A DNA stretch of 64,000 bases from Planctomycetaceae bacterium (GCA_024642205.1 JAHEBQ010000022.1:31149-95148); one strand, 5' to 3'; shown: positions 1 through 9,213, counted from the first letter of the stretch. Notes: generated from the letters alone by a model not told the origin. Made by a program: numbers and translations.

Positions 1-429
1 ATCAATACGGCAATCGCCAGCAATAGTGGCGGGAACGACGGCATTGGATTTTCGATTCCGATCAACATGGTCATGCGAATTGCGACCGATCTGATCGACC
101 ATGGCAACGTTCAACGCGGCTTTCTGGGGGTGTCACTGGATGCCCACTATTCTTACGAAAAGGCCGCAAGTCTGGGCCTCGATTTCGCATACGGCGCTCT
201 TGTCACGGCGGTCACGCCAAACTCACCGGCCGCAGAATCAGATCTGCAGGTCGGCGATGTGATACTGGAATTCAACGGCGAACGCGTCAACAACGATTCT
301 CAGCTCGTCACCAAGGTCAGCTTGATCCGAATCAACACAATCGTACCGGTGAAAATCTTCCGCCGTGGCGACATCAAGTCGATCGATGTCGTCGTTCGCG
401 ACCGCAGTGAATTCGACACCCGGAATTGA
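1..429 (+). CDS. HtrA/DegP-like serine protease, C-terminal part with PDZ domain (5' end outside window)
   Basis: The frame is open from base 1, so the gene begins upstream of the window; 142 residues remain. The first residues, INTAI followed by a Gly-rich stretch and GIGFSIP, match the end of the trypsin-like domain of HtrA/DegP proteases, just after the catalytic serine region. Residues about 36-135 form one PDZ domain, with a GFLGVSL carboxylate-binding loop, SPAAESDLQVGDVI and NGERV. Such proteases act in the periplasm or at the cell surface in protein quality control. The catalytic triad is not in the visible part. The stop at 427-429 lies 1 nt from the stop of the convergent nucleoside hydrolase gene. 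The family is confident; the number of PDZ domains upstream is unknown. Confidence 0.88.
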   Translation: MNTAIASNSGGNDGIGFSIPINMVMRIATDLIDHGNVQRGFLGVSLDAHYSYEKAASLGLDFAYGALVTAVTPNSPAAESDLQVGDVILEFNGERVNNDSQLVTKVSLIRINTIVPVKIFRRGDIKSIDVVVRDRSEFDTRN

Positions 430-430
430 A

Positions 431-1375
431 CTAACCCGATGCATTTCCCGCGGTCACCAGTTGATCGACAATGTACTGGCGCAGTTGTTCTTTCGGTGCC
501 GACGACGCGACGGTCAAATTCGGGCGCCACTCTGGTGTGACGCGTTGATCCACGACCAGCACGCCACGCGTCAACTCTCCATCGGTCTCCACGTCACACG
601 CGAGCGGTTCGTATTTGAACAAGTCCGGTTCCAGCAGCGCCAACGCGCCGACGGCATCGTTGAGCGTAATGGCCTCCTGCCCCAGCTGCTGCCGGTGCGA
701 CCGAAACGTGTGTGGCAGAATCTGACGCAAGAAATAGCCGATCCGCGATTCCATCTTCGGCAGGTCGTCCATGACTTCCATTCCAAACGTTACTTCGCGA
801 GTGACGTCGAGGGGAATCAGGATTTTGGTCGTCCGTGATTTGATGATTTCCTGCGCGCTGGTCGGGTCAAAATAAAAATTGAATTCGGCACAAGGCGTAA
901 TATTTCCCCGGGCTGTCAGGCTTCCTCCGGTCATGATCACTCGGTCGATCTGCGCGGCCAGCGTGGGATCCCGACGAAAAGCCCGCGCAAGATTTGTCAG
1001 CGGGCCCAGGCACAAGATCGTGACTTCCTCAGGATTGGCTCGGACTAAATCGATGATCAGTTTGTCGGCCGGAATGGGGCGCTGCCGGTTGGAGGATTCG
1101 AATCCGGCGTTCCCCAGGCCATCCTCGCCATACAGAAACCGGGTATCTACCGGCGGCGCATCATCGGTCCGGCTGGCCATCCCCAATCGAGGATAACGAT
1201 CAGGATCCAGCTCCGAAACGATCGCTTGAAGATTGTTGTTGGCTTGATCGGCCGTGACGCACCCCTCAGTCGCGGTTACGGCAATTACTTCCAATCGCGA
1301 ATCAAACAAGGTCATGCAGAGCGCAACGGCATCGTCGATTCCCATATCGCAGTCAATGATGACTTTTCGAGGCAT
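431..1375 (-). CDS. nucleoside hydrolase (inosine-uridine preferring family)
   Basis: The 314-residue length is typical of the IUNH fold. The N-terminus has the calcium-binding signature DCDMGIDDA, the hallmark of hydrolases that cleave the N-glycosidic bond of ribonucleosides in salvage. Further family features are the CLGPLTNLARA segment, MTGGSL, and NITPCAEFNFYFDP, which carries ribose and metal contacts (Asn/Glu/Asp). I chose ATG at 1375 because the coding strand has GGGGGA just upstream and the residues before it are not conserved in the family. The longer frame to 1417 would add 14 residues. Substrate preference (purine or pyrimidine) cannot be read from the sequence. No operon partner is on this strand; it converges on the protease gene. 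Confidence 0.9.
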   Translation of the reverse strand: MPRKVIIDCDMGIDDAVALCMTLFDSRLEVIAVTATEGCVTADQANNNLQAIVSELDPDRYPRLGMASRTDDAPPVDTRFLYGEDGLGNAGFESSNRQRPIPADKLIIDLVRANPEEVTILCLGPLTNLARAFRRDPTLAAQIDRVIMTGGSLTARGNITPCAEFNFYFDPTSAQEIIKSRTTKILIPLDVTREVTFGMEVMDDLPKMESRIGYFLRQILPHTFRSHRQQLGQEAITLNDAVGALALLEPDLFKYEPLACDVETDGELTRGVLVVDQRVTPEWRPNLTVASSAPKEQLRQYIVDQLVTAGNASG

Positions 1376-1522
1376 CCGTCCCCCTGGTTCGGCTCGGTGG
1401 CCGGTGAAAAAAAACAAGTTTTTGGTTATCGCCGGATTTTAGGTGGCCGAGAGACCTCAAACAAGGGAAAAACACCGACTCGGCCTGCTTCTTTCAGTTC
1501 GCCTTGTTAAAATCTGACAATA

Positions 1523-1562
1523 TTAAAATGCAGTACGCTCGATTAAAATGCGGTGCGCTCGA
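1523..1562 (+). repeat. 20-bp imperfect tandem duplication upstream of trpD
   Basis: Two adjacent 20-mers, 1523-1542 and 1543-1562, both begin ATTAAAATGC and end CGCTCG, with two mismatches between them. The unit lies just before the likely TTG start of trpD and inside a possible N-terminal extension. This argues that the extension is untranslated leader. Confidence 0.8.
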
Positions 1563-1602
1563 TTGTGGCTCGTCGCGAACTCCTGACGGGAAGGAATTTT
1601 CA

Positions 1603-2616
1603 TTGATTGTCGAGTCCACCAGGATCGTCAAAAGTGGTCAATCGCTCGATCGGGAACAGATGACCCAGGTCGTAGACGCGATCATGCGCGGAGATTGCTC
1701 TGACAAACAGGTCGAGGCTCTGCTGGTGGCCCTCCACAAAAAGGGAGAAACGGTCGAAGAGCTTGCCGGAGCCGCCAGTGCGATTCGCATGCACATGCAC
1801 CCGATCGAGACACGGCGGGAAAACGTTGTCGATACCTGTGGGACCGGAGGCGGTAAGTCGGGCACGTTCAACATCAGTACCGCGGCAGCCATCGTGGCCG
1901 CTGCTGCCGGCGGCTCGGTCGCGAAACATGGAAACAGAAAATCAACCAGCAAATCCGGTTCCGCGGATGTGCTGACAGAACTGGGAGTCAATATCGAATG
2001 CTCCATTGAAACGGTGCAAAAATGCCTGGACCAACTGGGATTGTGTTTTTGTTTTGCGCCACTGTTTCATCCGTCGGTCAGGCATGTAACCAACGTGCGG
2101 CGAAAGCTCTCTCACCCGACGATCTTCAACCTGATCGGTCCGCTTTGTAATCCCGCCAACGCGCCGTTTCAGGTGCTCGGAGCCGGTCGCGGCGAAACCA
2201 GAATCAGGCTCGCCGAAGCTCTCTCAATGCTTGGCACGAAGCGTTCCATCGTCGTGCATTCTCGTGACGGACTGGGCGAGATCTCGATTTCCGATGTCAC
2301 CGATGTTTCGGAGGTTCAAGGCAAGTACATTACTGAAGGAACCCTGGGACCCGAGGATTTCGGAATCACGAGCGGGAACCTGGCGATGTTGAACGCGGTA
2401 GATCCAGCCGATAGTGCCGAAAAAATCCAACGCGTGCTGGTCGGTCACACCGGACCGACCCGCGACATTGTGGTCGCCAACGCGGCGGCTGCACTTTGGG
2501 TTTCGGGGCTTTGTGACGGACTCGAATCCGGTGCCGAACGAGCTTCCCAAGCCATCGACAACGGGCAAGCGAAAGAAATGCTGAAAGAACTCGTAGATTT
2601 GACGAATCAGGGCTGA
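1603..2616 (+). CDS. trpD: anthranilate phosphoribosyltransferase
   Basis: This enzyme joins anthranilate to PRPP, the second step of the tryptophan branch. The 337 residues match the family length. Visible motifs are DTCGTGGG (PRPP loop, usually GTGGD, here with Gly at the last position), KHGNRKSTSKSGSADVL, and the NPANAPFQVLGAG region. Start choice: the frame is open upstream to an ATG-like start at 1504, but TTG at 1603 has AAGGAA seven bases before it. It also places the first conserved Gly at the same distance from the N-terminus as in typical TrpD proteins. The upstream part is made of a tandem duplication. No other trp genes are nearby, so the pathway is scattered, as is common in planctomycetes. 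Confidence 0.93.
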   Translation: MIVESTRIVKSGQSLDREQMTQVVDAIMRGDCSDKQVEALLVALHKKGETVEELAGAASAIRMHMHPIETRRENVVDTCGTGGGKSGTFNISTAAAIVAAAAGGSVAKHGNRKSTSKSGSADVLTELGVNIECSIETVQKCLDQLGLCFCFAPLFHPSVRHVTNVRRKLSHPTIFNLIGPLCNPANAPFQVLGAGRGETRIRLAEALSMLGTKRSIVVHSRDGLGEISISDVTDVSEVQGKYITEGTLGPEDFGITSGNLAMLNAVDPADSAEKIQRVLVGHTGPTRDIVVANAAAALWVSGLCDGLESGAERASQAIDNGQAKEMLKELVDLTNQG

Positions 2617-2724
2617 AGCATTTTCGCGGGAAGTTGAGAAAAATAAGCCAGTTAGACCTTTCGAGCCGATGGAGGGACTGGTAATCTTGTGGTTCGTTTT
2701 AACATTGAATTTGAGGTGGAAATC

Positions 2725-2826
2725 ATGGCCAAGCCAAGTCACAAAGTCAAAAAAGCAAATCACGGCAAACGACCTGCCAATAACCGCGGTCGCAAAGCCA
2801 AGAATAAGAAAATCAAGACTCCCTAG
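2725..2826 (+). CDS. 33-residue highly basic conserved-type protein, possibly bTHX-like ribosomal protein
   Basis: ATG at 2725 is preceded by AGGTGGA and followed by 33 sense codons and TAG. About 13 of 33 residues are Lys or Arg, with no acidic residue: it begins MAKPSHKVKKANHGKR and ends KNKKIKT. A strong intrinsic terminator follows 60 nt later. Very small basic proteins of this make-up are ribosome-associated in many bacteria. The KK-x-x-x-GKR-x-A pattern recalls bTHX of the small subunit, but I cannot align it with certainty. I believe similar short proteins occur widely in planctomycetes, from memory only. It could be a new ribosomal or RNA-binding protein. Confidence 0.72.
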   Translation: MAKPSHKVKKANHGKRPANNRGRKAKNKKIKTP

Positions 2827-2884
2827 TCTGCTGCGTTCTTTGGCTGCCTGCATCGGCATTCAATGGATAAATCTGATTCGATTA

Positions 2885-2909
2885 AAACGGCATCCATGCC
2901 GTTTTTTTT
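2885..2909 (+). terminator. intrinsic terminator after the 33-residue gene
   Basis: A perfect 7-bp stem, ACGGCAT-CC-ATGCCGT at 2887-2902, is followed by a run of eight T residues. It ends the transcript of trpD and/or the small basic gene, 90 nt before trmB. Confidence 0.88.
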
Positions 2910-2991
2910 GTTGTTTTCGGGGAGTCGAATCGGGACCAGACGGTGAATTGGCGTTTTTAACTACCATCGACTAACAACTTTCAAACCAGCT

Positions 2992-3633
2992 ATGGGCCGC
3001 CGAGCACTTCCCAAACTCGACCCGACGATCGATTACAGTCGGCACATTTCCGAAGTCGATGACTTGAAGGCTCCGTTTTGTCCGCAAAGCCTGTTTTCCC
3101 GAACCGCCGAACTCGAAATTGAAATTGGCAGCGGCAAAGGGCTGTTTGTGCTCAACGAATCGGGCAAGCATCCCGAGCGGAATTTCCTTGGCAACGAAAT
3201 CGCCCACAAGTACTGCCGTTTCGGGGCCTACCGGTTGGCAAAAAACGAACGATCCAATGCGCATATGCTGCGTGGGGATGGCCTGAAGCTTTTTCGAGAG
3301 CTGCTTCCCGATCAGTGCGCTGTTGCCGTCCATGTTTACTTTCCTGATCCCTGGTGGAAAGAACGTCACCGCCGTCGACGTGTCATGCAACCCGGCTTCC
3401 TTGCAGACTTACAACGGGTTCTCCTGCCTGCGGGCGTGTTTCATTTCTGGACTGATGTAGAAGAGTACTTCGAGGAAACCGTTGCACTTATCAAGGACCA
3501 ATCCGAACTGGCTGGCCCGTTTCATGTGGAAGAACGGACTGCCGAACACGACATGGATTTTCGAACGCATTTCGAACGAAGGATGCGTAAACACGATCAC
3601 GTCGTATATCGTTCACAGTTCACCAGGACGTGA
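2992..3633 (+). CDS. trmB: tRNA (guanine-N7-)-methyltransferase
   Basis: TrmB methylates G46 in the variable loop of tRNAs using SAM. The 213 residues hold the SAM-binding EIEIGSGKGLF, the ERNFLGNEI segment, and the family hallmark VYFPDPWWKERHRRRR, containing the PDPWxKxRH active-site motif. FWTDVEEY corresponds to the TD motif near the C-terminus. ATG at 2992 gives the expected N-terminus; only a weak ribosome-binding site is visible. It lies alone after a terminator, so it probably has its own promoter. Confidence 0.95.
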   Translation: MGRRALPKLDPTIDYSRHISEVDDLKAPFCPQSLFSRTAELEIEIGSGKGLFVLNESGKHPERNFLGNEIAHKYCRFGAYRLAKNERSNAHMLRGDGLKLFRELLPDQCAVAVHVYFPDPWWKERHRRRRVMQPGFLADLQRVLLPAGVFHFWTDVEEYFEETVALIKDQSELAGPFHVEERTAEHDMDFRTHFERRMRKHDHVVYRSQFTRT

Positions 3634-3805
3634 TTTTAGCTGGCAGGTTACCCAGCGTTCTTTGTTGATTTGGTTTATCAATCAGTCTTGTTAGACCAGG
3701 GACCTAGCTTCACCTTTGGCATGGCAATCAAGATCGGAATCGCGAACCTCCAGGAATGTGGCCTTCAAGAAGTTGCGGGCCCACTGAGCCACGCAGCGCC
3801 GGGAC

Positions 3806-4633
3806 TCAAACCGTAAGCAGCCGGCCGCCGCAATGATGCAGGGCAACGAGTCCAATGCCGATCCCCAGGATCAATGAACTGATCGAACTGGCGAGTCCAA
3901 TGACTCCCCAATGCGGGATCGTCAGGTTGATTCCAAACGCCATGGTTACCGCCATACCGACGAGCAACGGTGAAGCCGAAAACAACACCAGCCAAGCCCA
4001 TTTCCGGCGGGTTTTAAGCACCCAATACGTAAGCGGCATAAAAACGGCGAAGCCCGCGCCCATACAGCCCACCGCGACCATGAGTTTTGTGATCAGTACA
4101 TGCTGATCACTGAAGCTCAAAAGCGAAATCGACACGCCAACCAATGCCGTCGCGACCATCAGTCCTGCTACGCTCAGGTTCGGGTGTTCGGGCGTCTCCA
4201 TCGAGTCAAACTGCAATCGCCATCCGAGAAAATGCCGTGCAAAAAAGAATGGGACTGCACAACCCAGCAAATCGACGGTCAAGGCATCTGATGGAAATAG
4301 TTCAATCACCTTCGAACAATGAAACACGACCGCCCCCAAAAGCAACGACATGATGACGGCAACCGAACCGGTTAGCACGATCACGATTCGAAACAGCAGG
4401 CTTGCTGGAAAAAGGATAAGCAGCAGTGCGAGCAGAACGAACTCCGAGGCCACCACGCCAATTGACACATAAACCGGCAATCCGCTGGGATTCCCTGGAG
4501 AGCTGAAAGAAAAGAACCAGCTCAACATCACGTTGATCATCAAGCAGAAACCGAAATACCCAAACGCCGGGAAATTCCGTCGGAACAACTGACGATCAGT
4601 TTCGGTGGGAAGTTTGGGTTGCGGTTTTGCCAT
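3806..4633 (-). CDS. polytopic membrane protein of unknown function
   Basis: The 275 residues start with ATG at 4633 and a cationic N-terminus (about residues 1-20, rich in Lys, Arg and Pro), followed by about eight hydrophobic segments. Examples lie near residues 25-45, 52-75, 80-105, 155-175, 185-205 and 215-265. I recognise no enzyme motif. It reads in the same direction as purF, which ends 213 nt upstream of its start, but the gap suggests separate translation and perhaps a separate promoter. Coding is supported by the long open frame and hydrophobic periodicity. The function is not inferable. Confidence 0.7.
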   Translation of the reverse strand: MAKPQPKLPTETDRQLFRRNFPAFGYFGFCLMINVMLSWFFSFSSPGNPSGLPVYVSIGVVASEFVLLALLLILFPASLLFRIVIVLTGSVAVIMSLLLGAVVFHCSKVIELFPSDALTVDLLGCAVPFFFARHFLGWRLQFDSMETPEHPNLSVAGLMVATALVGVSISLLSFSDQHVLITKLMVAVGCMGAGFAVFMPLTYWVLKTRRKWAWLVLFSASPLLVGMAVTMAFGINLTIPHWGVIGLASSISSLILGIGIGLVALHHCGGRLLTV

Positions 4634-4846
4634 CGCACTTGCGGCAAATCAATGGTGCCATTTTGAGACGGACTGTCCGGAACAATCCTGCATTGTCGTT
4701 GGTGGTTCAATTCTGCCGAGTTTATCCCCGACTGGAAATACAAATGGGCGCCACGAACATGCAACAACTAACGGCTTGGCAGCTCCAGGCTGGGGCGACC
4801 CCTCAATACGGCCATGACCGACTGAATGCCGTTCGGCAGATTTCAT

Positions 4847-6478
4847 TCAAGCCTGTCCCACATGGGGTTTGCCAAGATCCACCGCACGCGCATCCTCATC
4901 ATCGGCCAACACGTCAACATCACCCAAGACATAGGATGCATGGTCGAGCTGGTAGAGCTTCTGGCCGGTTGGCGTGGGGTATTTGCAGGTAATACAGGCC
5001 TGGCAAAGTCCGTCCTGTGGAATGCCAATGGCGCGGGAGACTGACTCAATCGGAAGATATCGGAGCGAGTCGCACCCCAGTGCCAGCGCCATCTCGTCCT
5101 GAATTTCATCGGTCAGTATTTCGCCGGGCGGATAAAAATTAGGAGCAAACAACTGCTTGATCGTCGACATGTCGATTCCGTAATAGCACGGAGCCACAAT
5201 CGGGGGACACGCCACTCGGACGTGAATTTCCTTGGCGCCGCCCTCTTCCCGGATGCGTTTTAACAGGGCTTTCATCGTTGTGGATCGAACGATCGAATCC
5301 TCTACCAGAATCACGCGCTTTCCTTCAAGAACTTCCCGAAGCGGCGTATATTTGATTTTTGCCCGATGGGAACGTGTTTTTTGGGATGATTCGATGAACG
5401 TTCGACCGCTATAGCGATTTCGGATCAATCCTTCGCGCGATGGCACCTTGAGATGAAACGCCATCGAGTCGGCGGCAGCCTTGCTCGTGTCGGGTACCGG
5501 AACAACGATGGTATCGTCGTCGATATCAATCAAGTTGCTCCTGCGCTCCTGCGCGGCTAACTCCTTGCCCAGTTCGGTGCGTGTTGTGTAGACGCCGCGG
5601 TCGTCGAGCGTACTGGCAACATTGGCGAAATAAATCCATTCAAAGAAACAATGGGCGCGGCCTGTTTTTTCTGCGAACTGATCGATCGAGATTTTTCCAT
5701 CGACAATGGTGATCGCATGCCCCGGCTTGAGTGACTCGATTTCACTTCGTTTGAATCCAAGATTCAGCAACGCCACACTTTCACTGGCCGCGGCAAACAT
5801 TGCACCTTGAACCGCGTAACACATGGGTTTCATCCCCAGCGGATCGCGTGCAATCAGCATTTCGCCTTTCGCATTCAACATCGCCAGCGAATAGGCCCCG
5901 TCCAGTCGTTTGGCGACGGTTCGCATCATTTCCACGAGGCAGTCGGATTCCTGTTTTTCAAGCTGTTTGCTGATTTCATGCATCAGAACTTCAGTATCTG
6001 TCTGGCGAACCAGATGGTTATCGGGCTCGCTGAGAATATCCGACGCGAGTTCAGGATAATTGGCCAGCTGACCATTGAAGGCAAACGTGAACCACTGTCG
6101 CCGGTTAAAATGGTGGATCTCAAATGGCTGGGCATAGCTCCGATCATCTCTCCCACACGTCGCATAGCGGACGTGGCCGATTGCAGCCGGTCCACTGTAT
6201 TCCTTCATCAGGTTGGTGGCCTTGGCTTCATGAGAAAGCCGAAACACCTCCTGAACGCTGCCAAGTTCACGATAAGTGTCGATCAGCTGACCGTTTTCCG
6301 GGGTCGGGTGGAACCGGGAGATTCCCGCCGAAAGCTGACCACGATTCTGCATGTCCAGCAGCATGCGGGGGATCAATGATGAAGCCTGATCGGCGCTTCC
6401 CGGTGCCAGCTCACTGGTCGGCAGATTGGGAAGATGGTAAATCGCGGCAACACCGCACTCGTGATGGAGTTCGCTCAT
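4847..6478 (-). CDS. purF: amidophosphoribosyltransferase (glutamine PRPP amidotransferase)
   Basis: This is the first committed enzyme of purine synthesis: it makes phosphoribosylamine from PRPP and glutamine. I place the start at ATG 6478 (SD-like GGAAA upstream), giving 543 residues and the N-terminus MSELHHECGVAAIY. Cys8 would be the nucleophile, exposed after removal of a 7-residue propeptide as in the Bacillus-type enzyme. QNRGQLSAGI and CGRDD belong to the glutaminase domain. VILVEDSIVRSTT is the PRPP loop. Cysteines in the CQACITCKYPTPTG region near the C-terminus match the 4Fe-4S ligands of oxygen-sensitive Bacillus-type PurF. An insertion in the N-terminal domain (about residues 18-35) is longer than usual. 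Confidence 0.94.
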   Translation of the reverse strand: MSELHHECGVAAIYHLPNLPTSELAPGSADQASSLIPRMLLDMQNRGQLSAGISRFHPTPENGQLIDTYRELGSVQEVFRLSHEAKATNLMKEYSGPAAIGHVRYATCGRDDRSYAQPFEIHHFNRRQWFTFAFNGQLANYPELASDILSEPDNHLVRQTDTEVLMHEISKQLEKQESDCLVEMMRTVAKRLDGAYSLAMLNAKGEMLIARDPLGMKPMCYAVQGAMFAAASESVALLNLGFKRSEIESLKPGHAITIVDGKISIDQFAEKTGRAHCFFEWIYFANVASTLDDRGVYTTRTELGKELAAQERRSNLIDIDDDTIVVPVPDTSKAAADSMAFHLKVPSREGLIRNRYSGRTFIESSQKTRSHRAKIKYTPLREVLEGKRVILVEDSIVRSTTMKALLKRIREEGGAKEIHVRVACPPIVAPCYYGIDMSTIKQLFAPNFYPPGEILTDEIQDEMALALGCDSLRYLPIESVSRAIGIPQDGLCQACITCKYPTPTGQKLYQLDHASYVLGDVDVLADDEDARAVDLGKPHVGQA

Positions 6479-6649
6479 CGAGGTTTCCAAAGGCCTGAAT
6501 CAGGATTAGTTCGAATTCTAGTTACGCATCGACGTTCTCACAACCGCCGATTTCCAACCGATTCAGCAGAGCCTGTGACACGACACTTGAACGACGTTAG
6601 AATGGCCTGTTTCGATCCGGAACCAGCACAATTTTTATCGGAGAATCTG

Positions 6650-7780
6650 ATGCCCGTATTCGACAATTGGATTGCCGAACGAACCAAGGGGTTTGACTCA
6701 AGTGGAATTCGACGCATGTTCGACCTCGCGGCAAAACTCAAAGATCCCATCAACCTTTCGATTGGGCAGCCCGATTTTGACGTCCCGCCGGCGGTGAAAG
6801 CTGAATTGATCCGGGCCGTCGAAAATGGCAAAAACGGTTACGCTGCGACGCAGGGGATGCCGGTGCTGCGCGACAAACTTCAAGCGGAAATCGACCAGCA
6901 GTTTGGCCACGATGACCGGGAGACGTTCGTTTGTTCCGGAACCAGCGGCGGGCTTTTTCTCTCGGTCCTGGCATTGGTCAACCCGGGTGATGAAGTCATT
7001 TACTTTGATCCCTTCTTCGTCATGTACCCGGCCATGATCGAAATGGCTGGCGGAAAAAGCGTCAAGATCAGCAGCTATCCTGAATTCAAAATCGACATCG
7101 AAAAAGTCGAAGCGGCGATCACCGAAAAAACCAAGATGATCATTCTGAACAGCCCGTCGAACCCGACCGGAATCTGTCCGACTGCCAACGAGATCAAAGC
7201 CGTCGCGGAACTGGCCTACCAGCGAGGGATTTGTCTGGTATCAGACGAGATTTACAGCAAGTTCACGTATGACCAGCCCCATGTGTCTGCGGCCACCTAC
7301 AATCCGGATACCATCGTAATTGACGGGTTTTCAAAAACCTACGCCATGACCGGCTGGCGCGTAGGTTACGTACACGGGCCTTCGAAGCTGATGCAGACGA
7401 TGCTTAAAATTCAGCAATACACGTTTGTCTGTGCACCGCAGCCGGCCCAGTGGGCAGGCGCGGTTGCATTGGATACGGATATGTCCGGATATGTCGCCAG
7501 TTACAAAGCAAAACGCGATCGGATGCTGGAAGGGCTTAAGGACGACTACGAAATCGTAAAACCTGGAGGGGCTTTCTACCTGTTCCCGAAGCTGCCCTGG
7601 GGTACCGGGCAGGAGTTTATCGAAGAAGCCATTGCAAATAACCTGATGGTCATCCCGGGGAACATCTTCAGCGATTCGGACACCCACTTCCGAATCTCGT
7701 ACGCAGTGGACGATGCGGTTGTCGAGCGTGGGATTGAAACGCTTTGCAGAATCGCCAGGGGAAAGGTTGCCTCCGCTTGA
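6650..7780 (+). CDS. PLP-dependent class I/II aminotransferase (AspC-like)
   Basis: The 376 residues have the fold-type I aminotransferase pattern. SIGQPDFDVPP is at the N-terminus, NGYAATQGMPVLRDKL follows, then NSPSNPTG (PLP and substrate contacts), SDEIYSKF with the PLP ring-nitrogen Asp, and FSKTYAMTGWRVGY with Lys229 as Schiff-base lysine. The C-terminal FRISYA motif has the arginine that binds the substrate carboxylate. ATG at 6650 has GGAGA five bases upstream; the frame is open further, but that part overlaps the purF start. Aspartate, aromatic or branched substrates are all possible. It is transcribed divergently from purF. Confidence 0.9.
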   Translation: MPVFDNWIAERTKGFDSSGIRRMFDLAAKLKDPINLSIGQPDFDVPPAVKAELIRAVENGKNGYAATQGMPVLRDKLQAEIDQQFGHDDRETFVCSGTSGGLFLSVLALVNPGDEVIYFDPFFVMYPAMIEMAGGKSVKISSYPEFKIDIEKVEAAITEKTKMIILNSPSNPTGICPTANEIKAVAELAYQRGICLVSDEIYSKFTYDQPHVSAATYNPDTIVIDGFSKTYAMTGWRVGYVHGPSKLMQTMLKIQQYTFVCAPQPAQWAGAVALDTDMSGYVASYKAKRDRMLEGLKDDYEIVKPGGAFYLFPKLPWGTGQEFIEEAIANNLMVIPGNIFSDSDTHFRISYAVDDAVVERGIETLCRIARGKVASA

Positions 7781-7812
7781 ACTGAATCAAGTCGATCCGC
7801 CTCTCGTGTTCA

Positions 7813-8103
7813 TCAAAATCCGAAAGACGGGTTGTACTGACCGCCTTGCATGCCGCGGCGTGCAAAGGGACTGGTTTGCAATGACACGGGTTCCGATTTT
7901 GGCTGTTCGAAACCGAGAGGGCGACCACCCTGAATGGGTGGCGCAAGATCGTTGCTTGGGAATGGATCATGCAAAACCGCCTTGGTTCGCTGCATTCCGA
8001 TCGTTCCCTGTGGCCCCCAATTGGGTCGCGCATGGCAACCAACTGAAAAGAGGCAGACAACCAAGGCGACCCAGGTTAACGCTTGACTGGATTGATTTGA
8101 CAT
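7813..8103 (-). CDS. small putative lipoprotein, planctomycete 'membrane or secreted protein' type
   Basis: ATG at 8103 is preceded by GAGG at ideal distance. The 96 residues begin with a hydrophobic signal segment ending LFSVGC, a plausible lipobox with Cys at about residue 23. The mature part carries NWGPQGTIGMQR, then AVLHDPFPSNDLAPP and GGRP. This Trp-Gly-Pro / His-Asp-Pro-Phe-Pro pattern recalls, from memory, a short family of planctomycete secreted proteins of unknown role. The C-terminus is rich in Gly, Gln and Pro. It would be anchored in a membrane facing the periplasm. No partner gene is evident. Confidence 0.72.
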   Translation of the reverse strand: MSNQSSQALTWVALVVCLFSVGCHARPNWGPQGTIGMQRTKAVLHDPFPSNDLAPPIQGGRPLGFEQPKSEPVSLQTSPFARRGMQGGQYNPSFGF

Positions 8104-8211
8104 AGTTACCGCCTCAACAAGTTTCCTCGGCCCTTCACCCATGAAAGGGCTGAGACGATAGCGGGGCGGTTCAATTCAGACAATAGATTTCGGAATGATA
8201 GCACCAGCGAC

Positions 8212-9213
8212 CTAGCCCGGAACATAGATCTCCAGGATCTCAACGCCTTCCGGTCCCGGTCGCAACTCAACCGGGCCAAGGCAAGCAGGTATCAGCGAGG
8301 TTTCCCCGGTTTTCAACGGCAGTCCGCTGGGATCGCCCCCGATGTCAATCGAGCCCTTGGCGATCGCGAGGATTCGAAATCGCCCATCGCCAATGATCTG
8401 AAACGGCTCGTTGAGCTCCCCGCGATTCATGACAAACTTGTCACAATCAACGACTGTCACCCAATTGGGGTCTTCGGTTGGCCGTGGCGAAAACGGGTTG
8501 ATTGGCCCTCGTTCAAAGTCGGTTGCCCGGATCGCTTGTTCGATATGTAGGGGTCGGGGTTGGCCATCCTGGTCGAGTCGTCGCCAATCATAAACCCGAA
8601 ATGTGGTATCGCTGGCCTGCTGGATTTCCGCGATCAACAACCCTGAGCCAATCGCGTGCATCGTGCCAGCTGGAATAAAAACGCAGTCGCCCTGTTTTGG
8701 TTCAAATTGATGCAGTGTTGATTCCGTTTTATCGTTTTCAACTGCCTCCCGGAACGATTGTTCGGTGACGCCCGGTTTGAGACCGGCAAAGATTTTTGCA
8801 CCCGGATCAGCGTGGAGGACATACCAGGCTTCTGTCTTGCCCAGATCCGGCGGATCCAGTGTCGCACCAAACTCGTCATCCGGGTGAACCTGAACCGACA
8901 AATTTCGATTGGCGTCGAGAAACTTGAGCAACAGGGGAAACCGTTGCTGCAAATGAACGGGCAAGTCGGGTGAGGAGATCCGAGACATCAACTTTTCGCC
9001 GATCAAGTCAACCCCTGAGTCAGCGATCAACTGTCGCAGGGAGGCGCCTGCCAGTTCGCCGTAGCGAACAATGCTCTGGTCGTCCTCATGGTCAACCACT
9101 TCCCAGCTTTCTGCCGCCGGTTCGGTGCCAATCTCCTTGCCCAGCAGATCGTTGAGTCGCCTGCCACCCCAGATATAGCGGCGAAAAAGGGGTTCAAATC
9201 GAAGCGGGTACAA
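8212..9213 (-). CDS. manA: class I mannose-6-phosphate isomerase
   Basis: This zinc enzyme interconverts fructose-6-phosphate and mannose-6-phosphate, feeding GDP-mannose synthesis. Zinc ligands are visible in QVHPDDEFG, GKTEAWYVL and FIPAGTMHAIGSG. The C-terminal part keeps the catalytic Arg region in FRVYDWRR. I place the start at TTG 9213, because GGAG lies seven bases upstream and the protein then starts with YPLRFEP; this gives 333 residues. An earlier TTG at 9246 is possible. The length fits the short bacterial ManA class. Confidence 0.9.
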   Translation of the reverse strand: MYPLRFEPLFRRYIWGGRRLNDLLGKEIGTEPAAESWEVVDHEDDQSIVRYGELAGASLRQLIADSGVDLIGEKLMSRISSPDLPVHLQQRFPLLLKFLDANRNLSVQVHPDDEFGATLDPPDLGKTEAWYVLHADPGAKIFAGLKPGVTEQSFREAVENDKTESTLHQFEPKQGDCVFIPAGTMHAIGSGLLIAEIQQASDTTFRVYDWRRLDQDGQPRPLHIEQAIRATDFERGPINPFSPRPTEDPNWVTVVDCDKFVMNRGELNEPFQIIGDGRFRILAIAKGSIDIGGDPSGLPLKTGETSLIPACLGPVELRPGPEGVEILEIYVPG

